Shown piece after piece: positions 48,101-56,064 of a DNA stretch of 64,000 nucleotides. The stretch is from Drosophila pseudoobscura (Eukaryota; Arthropoda; Insecta; Diptera; Drosophilidae): contig NC_046679.1 in assembly GCF_009870125.1 (NCBI RefSeq), forward strand, positions 3,348,001-3,412,000, given 5' to 3'. How positions within the stretch are numbered: position 1 is the first letter of the stretch; the number at the start of each line of letters is the position of its first letter. Both the position numbers and the translations under genes were made by a program. Below the pieces are notes generated by a model that searched no databases, was not told where the DNA came from, and worked only from the letters and a program-made list of their open reading frames with translations.

Positions 48101-48845
48101 ATCCGATGCTTTACTGAGTCTCCGAAGGCAGGTGCGTGCTAAAGACCAGAACGAAGTGGAGCCATGGATAGCAGTGAGCAGTGAGCAAGCTCCTCGATGG
48201 CGGCCTGGCAACGACTACAAACTACTACAAATCGGATTTGCGTGAGTAATTGGCACGTTGGAATTTTTTCGGGGCTAGAAAAGCGTATTGGGGATGCAAA
48301 AAAAAGCAACGAAAAAACAACAAGGAAGTTGGTGTGAAACCTCAGCAACGACGAAGCCCAGAAGACCTGGAAGACGAAACAAAAAACAAGTTGGCCAGCA
48401 AATAAAAGCGCAATTGCGTTATATCGTGCGAGTATTACAGACACACACTCTCTCTCTCTCAGGGGCCCTTGGAGGGTTGGCAAGTGTCAGCAGTCAGCTT
48501 AAAATGTATTAAGTAAGAGACAGACAGGAGGACGGCAACCTGGGACCGAGACGGGGTCTGGTACAGGGATTGGGATCGGGATAGGGACTGGGACAGACAC
48601 AGACACAGAAACAGAGAGACGGAGAGACAGATGGGGAGACGACGACGACAACGACAGTCAATGAGACTGCTTCTGCTGCTTCTTGTACTGTGAAGCCATT
48701 TGGGACTTACCTCATCGATAAACTCAAAATCACCGCCCGTTTCGCCGACATACTTCTTCTTTTTGGCCTCAGAGCTGCCAATCAGGCTGGATGACATCAA
48801 CACCAATGCCAGACAAGCGCTGGCAATCAGCGGCGAATGCTTCAT
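11655..48845 (-). CDS. Cow: Cow, secreted testican-type proteoglycan (Carrier of Wingless)
   Basis: Eleven phase-consistent coding exons on the minus strand: 48711-48845, 21348-21411, 21036-21138, 20529-20909, 16044-16192, 15003-15214, 14823-14942, 14658-14754, 14203-14589, 12990-13127 and 11655-11761, total 1893 nt or 630 residues. ATG at 48845 opens a signal peptide ([20 protein letters not shown]). A follistatin-like cysteine segment ([20 protein letters not shown], from about 68) leads to an acidic, polyglutamine linker. Next come a Kazal domain (about 228-277, [12 protein letters not shown]), a second polyglutamine tract, and a SPARC-type extracellular calcium-binding domain (about 421-549) with EF loops [12 protein letters not shown] and [13 protein letters not shown] thyroglobulin type-1 domain (about 550-596, [13 protein letters not shown]) and an acidic tail ending DQMLVF finish the protein. 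This is the SPOCK/testican order. In Drosophila Cow binds Wingless through heparan sulfate chains and extends its range. The acceptor of exon 14203-14589 could instead be three bases upstream (14592). The first coding intron is about 27 kb and hosts other genes. Confidence 0.93.
11762..12989 (-). other. Cow last intron
   Basis: Intron between the thyroglobulin exon and the final exon. It contains a short GGCACT tandem run (about 12147-12169) and a loosely repeated pyrimidine-rich section at about 12575-12870 built around CGCTCCTTCATT-like words, possibly an old minisatellite. No gene recognised. Confidence 0.55.
13128..14202 (-). other. Cow intron between EC and thyroglobulin exons
   Basis: Intron of about 1.1 kb with simple repeats only: a purine-rich AGAGAG section near 13515-13560, TATCTG runs near 13615-13675 and a (GTT)n block near 14042-14077. 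No gene recognised. Confidence 0.55.
16193..20528 (-). other. Cow intron upstream of the Kazal exon
   Basis: Intron of about 4.3 kb. It holds AT-rich DNA, CA microsatellites (for example about 17322-17340 and 18580-18592), CTG-rich runs near 18428-18470, and a self-complementary GGGCCC-type run at about 20278-20295. No coding exon or RNA gene recognised. Confidence 0.55.
21412..32151 (-). other. Cow giant first coding intron, part proximal to exon 2
   Basis: About 10.7 kb between Cow exon 2 and the nested aminoacylase genes. It contains a GAGT tetranucleotide array (about 21444-21468), a TGTCCC array (about 22408-22432), GC-rich GGGGCGGCGGC repeats (about 24700-24732), and GT tracts. Two exon-like minus-strand segments near 25941-25988 and 26979-27038 are described under findings. 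I see no other supportable gene. Confidence 0.5.
31904..32125. promoter_or_regulatory. Putative promoter of first aminoacylase gene: GATA-type sites and TATA-like box
   Basis: TGATAA at 31904-31909, AGATAAG at 31947-31953 and CTTATCT at 32119-32125 flank a TATTTAAA at 31990-31997. The TATA-like box would place transcription start near 32020, about 130 bases before the ATG. GATA factors drive gut and fat-body genes in flies, so gut expression is inferred, not shown. Confidence 0.4.
32152..33571 (+). CDS. Aminoacylase-1 (N-acyl-L-amino-acid amidohydrolase, M20 family), copy 1
   Basis: Four coding exons: 32152-32242, 32334-32825, 32886-33303 and 33367-33571, total 1206 nt or 401 residues, the usual length of the family. 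The enzyme hydrolyses N-acetylated L-amino acids in the cytosol, releasing acetate and amino acid. The zinc and catalytic residues fall at the positions known for human ACY1: His80 and Asp82 in SHTDVVPVF, Asp113 in SQDMK, general base Glu147 and ligand Glu148 in PDEEVGG, Glu175 in FDEG, His206 in GHGSLLLP (active-site histidine from the dimer partner) and His373 in HDHDEF. All are intact, so an active enzyme is expected. No signal peptide is seen. It lies inside the Cow first coding intron on the opposite strand, first of a tandem trio. D. melanogaster relatives are the CG6726/CG6733/CG6738 type genes; which one is orthologous cannot be told here. A polyadenylation signal sits at 33683-33688. 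Confidence 0.95.
33683..33688 (+). terminator. AATAAA polyadenylation signal of aminoacylase copy 1
   Basis: Canonical hexamer 112 bases after the stop codon of copy 1, before the next promoter. Confidence 0.6.
33867..33916. promoter_or_regulatory. Cluster of four GATA-type sites upstream of aminoacylase copy 2
   Basis: Three CTTATC words (33867-33872, 33872-33877, 33883-33888) and an opposite GATAAG (33911-33916) fall within 50 bases, about 95 to 145 bases before the ATG of copy 2. The inner pair is arranged as inverted TTATCAGC and GCTGATAA. This is a dense candidate enhancer for GATA factors. Confidence 0.5.
34011..35391 (+). CDS. Aminoacylase-1, M20 family, copy 2
   Basis: Four coding exons 34011-34101, 34159-34650, 34711-35128 and 35187-35391, the same four lengths (91, 492, 418, 205 nt) as the neighbours, giving 401 residues. 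Zinc-binding and catalytic residues are all present: [38 protein letters not shown] and HNHDEY, corresponding to His80, Asp113, Glu147/148, Glu175, His206 and His373 of the family. It is therefore a probable active cytosolic N-acetyl-amino-acid deacylase. The third donor is the less usual GTGGGT but the phase (CT|T) is kept. It starts 440 bases after the stop of copy 1 and is closer to copy 1 than to copy 3 in most motifs (both share the RELVKGDYF and [15 protein letters not shown] segments), suggesting these two are the more recent duplicates or have undergone gene conversion. No canonical AATAAA follows; the nearest is a variant GATAAA near 35402. Confidence 0.94.
35515..35642 (+). promoter_or_regulatory. 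Putative promoter of aminoacylase copy 3: TATA box and GATA-type sites
   Basis: TATAAAAA begins at 35635, 84 bases before the ATG, a good spacing for a start site near 35666. TTATCC and TTATCG words near 35516-35537 and AGATAA near 35564 resemble GATA sites seen upstream of the other two copies. Confidence 0.5.
35719..37098 (+). CDS. Aminoacylase-1, M20 family, copy 3
   Basis: Four coding exons 35719-35809, 35866-36357, 36417-36834 and 36894-37098 with exon lengths identical to the other copies, 401 residues. The catalytic set is intact: [38 protein letters not shown] and the C-terminal IHDNDEF carrying the His373 ligand; the next position is Asn where the first two copies have His. It is the most diverged of the three, for example KTEYFAKMN and [11 protein letters not shown], with a different end (PNLSNA), so its substrate preference may differ. 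It has the clearest TATA box of the cluster and its own AATAAA at 37153-37158. Role: cytosolic release of amino acids from N-acyl forms, by family. Confidence 0.94.
37153..37158 (+). terminator. AATAAA polyadenylation signal of aminoacylase copy 3
   Basis: Canonical hexamer 55 bases after the stop codon of copy 3. Confidence 0.6.
37385..37539 (+). pseudogene. Relict of an aminoacylase-1 last exon (fourth array copy)
   Basis: The frame through 37456-37539 reads [18 protein letters not shown], lining up with the C-terminal helix [18 protein letters not shown] of the intact copies, then runs into TAG at 37537. Upstream, weaker matches to the GIPALGFS and NTPLLLH segments (near 37390-37440) occur in other frames with a TGA and indels. 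No other exon of a fourth gene is visible, so only a decayed 3' fragment seems to remain. Similarity is short, so chance cannot be excluded. Confidence 0.5.
37540..48710 (-). other. Cow giant first coding intron, part proximal to exon 1
   Basis: About 11 kb without a supportable gene. It contains many microsatellites: GT tracts near 38035-38060, 38563-38576 and 41750-41762, CA tracts near 39268-39286 and 41830-41851, CT tracts near 38360-38372 and 45846-45861, a CAGACC array near 39799-39822 and a GGAATA array near 40009-40035. Several long open frames (for example 39635-40444) are low-complexity and have no domain. Confidence 0.5.
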
Positions 48846-51385
48846 GGCTGATAAACGGCGCACAGGAACAGGAGATGCTCGAGGAAGTGCTTTAAATGAT
48901 TCGCCTTGTTGACGGGTTCCGCTCTTCCTGAATCACGAGCGTGCCTCAATCACAGGCAATGTTAAATGCTAGGATTCTGTGGTGTCCGGTGGAAAAACCC
49001 CGCCGCGGACACTTTACGCACACACGCACACAACAGGCGACACACGACACGCACACAGAATCGCACACAGAAAACTAACGATGAATGACAATGAGTTCTG
49101 GTTGAGCTCTGCAATCGGAGGCGCCTCTGACGATGCAGTGGAGCCGAGACACGAAGAACGCTCTAGAAGTACAACTGAAGGCAACGCGGCCGAAACGTAA
49201 ACTGAGCGACTGGCTGCTGGTCTTCCCACTGGCTGCCACAGCCAATAGCGTTGGAATTTTGCGACAGACGGGTATAAGCCTAAGAGAGCGGAAGGATGTC
49301 TTAAGAGAGCGATTGGAACGACCTTAGGGTTGTCAGCATTTGGGGGGTTTTCAGCCATTTTATATACATTTGAAAACCGAATAACAAGAGTGGATTTATT
49401 CAGTTAAATCAAACGTCGATATAGGATAGACTATGATAAAAATCTTTACTCTAGATGTATTAGGAATACAATGTAATTCTCACAGTGTACTGCACTGCGT
49501 ATGCGCAATGCGAGTACGGCTCTCTCGCGCTTAGCATTTCACCACTCTCCAACGCCCTCTCCCCTCCGCCCATTCCCGTTGGAGCAACAACTGCCGAAGC
49601 ACTTCCAGACCGCCACCACCAACAAAAACAGACAGCAATGGGTGCAAATACCAGCGAACAGCACTCATCCAAAATCGATTTTCCGGACTCTGGACGCTCT
49701 TTCCTCTCCGGATTCCGTAGGAGAGGCTCAACAGCCGCCCAGCGCTCTCTTAGACGATAATTGCTGGGGCCAAGGCAGGCGACGGGTCGTGAACCTGCCA
49801 CTGGCGCCTAATGCGACCCTACATCCCAAATGGACTTGAGTTTTTGTTGCTTGGCTGCTGGCTGCTGGCTGCCACTGTCGCTGGCGCTGGCTTTTGATTT
49901 TTATGTATTGGCGCTTGGCACACTTGGACCGCGTTGGCTGCTGTTGGCCGGGAAACCCCGAAACCATTTAACGCGTCAGCATCAGCGCGCCTCACAGGCT
50001 GGCCAAAGCTAGCCCCCTAGTCGTCGCGCACTCAGAGTCCCAGGCACGTTGTCCCGGACCCGGACACGGACCAGGACTCGGGCCCAGTGTTGGTCCCGTT
50101 TTTGTTCATGTTCTTGTTCTCGTTCGCGTACTCGGACCCGTAGGCTCTGTCAGTTTTAAATTAATAGCCACGCACACACCCCGGACACACACACACAATG
50201 GCTCCGCTTCGTCCTGGGGTGTGTGTGTGTGTGTGTGAGTCTGCCTACTTTAGTCGCATTCGTTCCTCTGATGCTGCGGCTGCTGCTCCTCTATTATAAT
50301 GGCATCATTGACTTGTGCTTTGATGGCCGCTTTGGCCCGGACAGGGCTTTGCTGGCCGTCCGCCCCTTTCGTGTGTGTGTGTGTGTCCCACAATCCGCCT
50401 CCATTCGACACTCCACTCGTGCTTGTATGCCCGGCTGGCGCCGCTTGCTGCCTTTTTTGAATATTCAACTCACACTTGTGACTGCTGGTGCTGCTGGTGG
50501 GCTTCAGCTCCGCCTCTTTGCACTCTGGGGCTCGTAACTCGACAAAGTTTGCTGCTTTGAGGGGCCGGTGGGGCCTTAAACTCAGAGCCTCACTCTGCTG
50601 CTGGGCGACTGGTCACAGTTGCAGCTGCCTCTTCTTGTAAAACTTGACATTTTATTGGATTTCAAAATGATTTTCAATCAACAAGTCCATGTTATGCAAT
50701 ATGTAGTATATATATAGTTATTGTTATTGTTTCGCAAGCATTGCAAGAGGAAATCAAATTGATTTTTACACATTTGTTCAATGGCTTGTTAAAAGGGGGA
50801 TTTCCTACCAGTCCCTACCAGTGGGGAAGGGGCGGGCTACCTTTGCCTTCTGCCATACACATGTATTCGGCTTAATGGATAAACTTTAAACAATAGACAT
50901 ACATGACACACCGATTGTACGAGTAACGTGACACCAAACGCACACACACATTTTGATTATCATCAACAGAATGAACAAAACTATTCGCATGGTAATGTGG
51001 TACATGGATTAATAATTATTTTTTGGTTAGTTACAAGTCTTAAACGCTTTCTAAACAAAATGGAAATGCCTGGATCGTAATTGTTAGTTTCGGCTGGGAA
51101 GAAACGACCGTAATTATAGAGATTTCTGCGACCTGCAGCAGCTGCTTTGCTTTTTCGTTGGTTGTTTTTTTTTTGTTTTTTGTTCACTGGGGCGCCTAAT
51201 GTTGCTAATTCGTAATTTGTTCTAAATGCTACATAAAAATATATATATGGTTTTTTTGTTTGTTTTGTTTTTGTATAAAAAGTGAATACTTTTGGCTTAG
51301 CTGCTGGCGACGCCTATTTTTTTGGCCGAATTGATATTTATGGCTATTCAAAAACTTCTGCTACTTTTCGAGATTCCTTTTGCGC
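48846..51385. other. Cow 5' region and Rassf 3' flank
   Basis: Upstream of the Cow ATG (minus strand) should lie its 5' UTR and promoter; no clear TATA box is identified. Toward 51385 the sequence is AT-rich and probably includes the Rassf 3' UTR; the nearest clear minus-strand AATAAA is near 50652. A GT tract lies at about 50219-50238. No further gene recognised. Confidence 0.45.
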
Positions 51386-54300
51386 TTACAAATGCACTTT
51401 TAGAGATTCCATTCGGCTCACAATGCGGCGACGCAGCTCGGCGTATCTACGAAAAGGGAATATCATATTGCATATTTTATATTTTATGATATTTTACAAC
51501 GTGAAACCCACCTCTCCTTTATTTTGGCCACCTCGCGATCCATTTCCTGTTCGTAACGTTCCAGAATGGCACGGCATTCGGGCAGCGATAGATTCAAAAA
51601 TTGAGCAACTTCATTACTGAATCGGATCAAAGAGAATTTCTTAGTTACGAATGTATACACATCGTTTGATGGGGGGTCTCTGAAGACCTACCTGATTTCA
51701 TCAGTTTTACGAGTATCCACCAAAAACAAACGAGCCACATCCTCGTGCGGTCCCAGGGTGACGCGCGTCACCAAGGGATATTCTTCGTCCTTGAGCCGCT
51801 TCTGCTCCCCGTTGTCGCGCATTATAAAGAGCGAAAAGTTCTCAGGGGCCATATCCACCTTATACTTTTCGAGCACCAAATTGATGACCTCGGGGGTGGT
51901 GACCATCGACGAGACCCACACAGACATCTGAGAGCCATAGGGCGGAGTGAAGAAAGACGTCTCCCGATTGTAATAATGGCCATTAATGGAGCACCGACGT
52001 TTCAGTTTGGTACGAGATCTGCGACATTGGAAATGGCTAACATAATTTCACTGTTCAAGATGTGGAGGCTTCTTTGACTTACCGCCGATTGCCACTGCGT
52101 CGTTTGATGGCTGCGGCACCAGTGCGCGGCGGTCTCCTCAGAACCACTCCATCCTCGGTTACATGCAAGCCAGACGTGCCAATTGAATCCCCTCCAGCAC
52201 CTGCTGCCCCATCGCTGGCCGTATAGAGCTCCTCTGTTTGAGTCAGTTCATCACCGGCAGCAGCTCCGCTTGTAATGGACGGAGCATCGGCGCGGCTCGA
52301 CTCTCCCTCGCTGCCGCAGCCGCCGCCGCCGGCAGCAGCATTCTCTTTGGGATAGCAGTCCATTTGGATTTTAATGAAACGGGAAGGCACATCACTGCGT
52401 CTTATGGTGGCCAGACGCTGCGGACGAAGCGTGTTGTCATCGTCGTCATCGCTGTCCGAGTACACAAAGCAACTGGGTCCCGATTTGGATCGATTTATTC
52501 CCTTTTCGAAGAGCTGTCGACCCTGCTGATATGGCTTCCTCTGCTCCTTGCTGGGCACCGTTGATGCGGACGCCGATCCGCTCTTTTGCAAGGCGTACTG
52601 CCGCTGCGCAGACCGTGGAGAGCCTACGCTGCTGCGCAAGTTCATGGTATCATTAATGAGCGATGGATCAATGTGGGAGCGAAGGGCATGCTCGCAGTTG
52701 AAGCTCTTGCTCATCACCGAGTTCTCGCCGTAAAGCTTAAGGGAGTCGTGTATCCGAGAGGGATCTATCGGCTGATTGCGCTTTAGTGTCCCATCGTTTG
52801 GTTCCTTGAAGGAGTTCGTTCCATTGACATAGTCTTGATGTACGCTACGTTTGAAGTCCTCAAAATCCATCGGTTTCAAAGTAGCATCGTCAGCGGTCTC
52901 GTAGTTGTCCAGCGTCGTGGCAGTGGTGCTCACTGTAGTTGTGTTTTGGGTGGTTGTGTTGGTCGTGAACGAGTCCGTGGCGGTCATAAAGTTGTCTGTT
53001 GTGCTGCTGCTGTTGTTGTTGCTGGTGGTGGCCGATGGCGTGGAGCTTGAGTCTGTGGTGGTCGTAGTGCTGTCAGTGGATGTTTTGCTGGGGGAGCTGT
53101 CGCTGGAGGATTGCGATGAAGGCAGCTTCACCGGCATCGTTTCATAGATCTTATCCTTGTGATTATGACGTCTTTCAACCTGCAGCAGATCGTCAATATC
53201 ATCCCAGTCGAGCTTCTCCAGATTGTCCAGTTTGGACGGCAGCGTGCTAGACACACAACTGGTGCTGGCCGTCGCACCCTCCACCAGAGTGCCTGAAGAG
53301 TCCGTTGTGGTTGTGTCCTCGTCGTCATTTGAGACCTTTCCATTTGTGACCTCTTTGCTGTTTCCGGTTGTATTGGCAGAGGCATCTTCGGGTGTTGTTG
53401 GCAGTTCGGATATTTCGTTCAAGCTGCAAGAGTCGAAGGTCATGCTCTCCGACAGCGACACATCGGTGGAGAGCGCATCTACCTCGCCGGTTGTGGTTGT
53501 GGGCGGAGCCAGCGATTCGCTAGCCTCGTTCTCCTTGTCTGAACTGCTGTCCTGTGGGTGTGAAATTCGATTAAACGGGATGATTACTGCTTTAGTATAT
53601 AGTTGTTCTTACATCCGCTTTGGAGGTTCGACAGGAGTTCCTCTTGCGCACAACAAATGTGCGCTGATCATCGTCTTCCTTGAGGTGGATAACTCCTTGC
53701 ACTCCCCAATAGACGCGCAGCGCACCCTCCAGTATCAAGCGGTTATTGACCTCGCGGCTACGTATCTCCAGGCTTTTATTGTCGTAGAATTGATTGTAGA
53801 GCTGCGAATGAATCATATCTCGGTTAGCGTGCAAGGATTGAGTGAATTCGATTGGGGGCACACCTTCAGCTTCGACTCAAAGTGATCGCGCGGCAGTGTG
53901 GGTCCATTCGGTTGCGCGCCAGTTGATTTCTGGGCCCCCTTGATGCCGTAGCTCTTGTGTGACTCAACCCTCGTGCCGTGACCAAAGAGTTGCGGTCCGA
54001 ACAGGGCGCCATAACAGGGCACATGACAATAAGGCACACCTTTATGCTAAGAAGGGATTCAAAAATGGATGGAGATTCGTTAAGATATTACGACCTGGAA
54101 TCAATCAACCTGATGCAGTATTTACCTCCGCATGCTGGCCGGGGTTCAGCCGCTTGCCGCACTCCTCGCAGCGCAAACATTCTGGATGCCAATCATAGCC
54201 GAGCGACTGTTTACGTTCCGCTGTGATGCGAGGCAACAAAAACGATTATAAATTATTTAAATGTTATTTACAAAAGGCAAGTGTTTTTCTGTGATCGTAT

Positions 54301-54387
54301 GCGTGTGAGTGTTCGTGTGCGTGTGCGGGGGTGTATATGTATATTACCGAAGAAAACGGGTTTGCCGCACTTGTGGCACTTCCACAT
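51386..54387 (-). CDS. Rassf: Rassf: LIM, Ras-association and SARAH domain protein
   Basis: Eight phase-consistent coding exons on the minus strand: 54348-54387, 54126-54220, 53864-54046, 53613-53801, 52083-53551, 51692-52018, 51512-51616 and 51386-51446, total 2469 nt or 822 residues. The N-terminus is a complete LIM domain with zinc ligands Cys4, Cys7, His25, Cys28, Cys31, Cys34, Cys52 and Cys56. A conserved block follows ([20 protein letters not shown]). The 1.47-kb exon encodes a long low-complexity Ser/Thr/Asn-rich and acidic linker, then [12 protein letters not shown] leads into the Ras-association domain (about 680-765, [15 protein letters not shown]). The C-terminus is a SARAH helix (about 770-822, [24 protein letters not shown] heptads in [15 protein letters not shown]). 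LIM-RA-SARAH is the architecture of Drosophila Rassf (CG4656), which binds Hippo through SARAH and restrains it with STRIPAK, affecting growth. It is divergent from CenB1A. Confidence 0.92.
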
Positions 54388-54857
54388 TCCGGCGCTGCTG
54401 CTGTCTCAGCTGTGCCCGGGACGCCACCAATTGGTCAAGGCAGGTCAAAGCTTCCTGGGGACGGGGACTGGGATACTATACTGGATTTGGATCTGTATGG
54501 GCGTGTATGTGACGTTTCAGCTTTGTCTCTGGGGATTTTATTCCGCAGTCGTGGGCCGTGTGACGTAAAGATAATACTACAGCCACGAGATTTATGCAAA
54601 TGAATAAAGTTGAAGCGAACACGAAACGCAAATAGAACGCAAGACAAAGGGTAAACACATGAAGGGAACCGAAGAGATCGAGAATTTGTGCGCTCACTGG
54701 GCCATTGGAGTGGCTAAGTGTATGATGTGCATGGTTTTATAAATGAAACTTGCACTCAACACATCCAAACGGCAGGAAATATGAATGTGCAGGGAATATA
54801 AATGCTTTTTTCAATGGATAATTGCACCAAAACAGCACCAGAAGCACCAGACTTATT

Positions 54858-54990
54858 GATAAAATATACCGTCCGACCCCCAGAAATATACCAAAATATA
54901 CCGTCTCATTTTTAAAATATACCGTAAATATACTGACGAATTCTAGTTTTATTATACACATTTATCGTTTATAATCTTCCGTCGAATATT
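54858..54990 (+). repeat. ATATACC-rich cassette, copy 1
   Basis: A 133-base unit beginning GATAAAATATACCGTC and ending CCGTCGAATATT, with several AAATATACC words inside. It is clearly homologous, by eye at roughly 80 percent, to 63427-63560 in the same orientation. Confidence 0.75.
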
Positions 54991-55054
54991 ACAAGCTGTA
55001 TAGAACATTCAGCCCTGACCACATAATTTTATCCGATTAATGAATCAATTTTCT
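54981..55054 (+). repeat. 74-bp direct repeat, copy 1
   Basis: Shares the core CAGCCCTGACCACATAATTT followed by TATCC and ATTAATGAA with 55393-55466. Copy 1 starts inside the end of the ATATACC cassette. Confidence 0.75.
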
Positions 55055-55392
55055 TCTGGACTGGCTTGTTCTAAATACTTGATTCATTTTCTTTGATTCT
55101 TTTTGCCACAATTTTGGTGCCTCAACAACACTATAGCGTCACGTATGATTTAAAAACGAGCTAACCCCACTTAAGCCCCCTCTATTTAAACAGTTCAACT
55201 ACTTGAGGTAAACGGCAGAAAATATTAACAATTGTAAATTCTTCTTCTAGATTCATGTAGATTGTAGATTCTGTCACCTGAACTGCGCTAAAATGATTAA
55301 ATTTTCATTATATTCGGTGGAAAATTGAAATACCCTCTTGGCTTATAATAGGTTAATGGTATGGAAAGCATATTGATCAATTTTGCTATTTC

Positions 55393-55466
55393 GTGGAATA
55401 TTACTAGCTAGATAGATATCTCAGCCCTGACCACATAATTTTATCCAATTAATGAACCCATTTTCT
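55393..55466 (+). repeat. 74-bp direct repeat, copy 2
   Basis: Second copy of the unit at 54981-55054, 412 bases downstream in the same orientation; the central 28 bases differ at one position by eye. Confidence 0.75.
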
Positions 55467-55617
55467 ACGTGACTCGTTTATTTAAAATACTTGCAATGTC
55501 GTCACGTCAATGTTGCAGGTATTTGAAAACTTGTTGCTTGTCAACCTCCAAGTTTTAAATTTTGCCTACCGGTTAAAAGAGAGCCTTAACCGATTCAGAG
55601 AGCAAAAAAGACAGTGC

Positions 55618-55649
55618 AGTGCTGGCAGCGCTTCTTTTGTGCCAGCACT
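55618..55649. repeat. Perfect 10-bp inverted repeat with 12-base loop
   Basis: AGTGCTGGCA (55618-55627) and TGCCAGCACT (55640-55649) are exact reverse complements. It lies in the presumed promoter or 5' UTR of CenB1A and could be a hairpin or a paired protein-binding site. Confidence 0.6.
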
Positions 55650-56064
55650 AACGCGTTCGAGCATAATTAGTGCCAAATCGACCACAAGTAGAAAGTGAGA
55701 CGTTTTTTATGTTGTGTTGTGTTGTTGAGTGCGCGCCTGTGAATTTAGTTAATTTACCTCGTTAATCTCTAGACTTGATCAATTCGAGTTATTAAGAACC
55801 GGAGTGTACATGTGTGTGTCCGGTTTGAGTACAATGTGAGCGTCCCCCTGAAGTGTGTCTGCCCACAATTAGGTTCTCACGGATCGAAACCGCAACCGAA
55901 TCGAGAGAGAAGCAGCAGCAACAGGCCAAAATATTTTGCAGCCTAGAGCCTCTATCTCTCTGTCTTAATTAGCAAATAGCCAACAGTGCAAGTGCCACAG
56001 CAACAGGCCAGCCAGGCAGCGTGTGTGTTGGGTGCTGAGGAGGTGCCTTCGTGTGTGTTTAATA

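Larger units (their letters stand above)
54388..56064. promoter_or_regulatory. Divergent promoter region between Rassf and CenB1A
   Basis: The 1.7 kb between the two start codons must contain both promoters and 5' UTRs. It carries an ATATACC-rich cassette (54858-54990), an adjacent 74-bp direct repeat, and a perfect 10-bp inverted repeat at 55618-55649. The first Rassf coding exon may be preceded by an untranslated exon. No TATA box is evident for either gene. Confidence 0.5.

Noticed and set aside
49485..49839. Overlapping open frames between Cow and Rassf
   Set aside because: Frames on both strands overlap without domain or splice support; likely chance.
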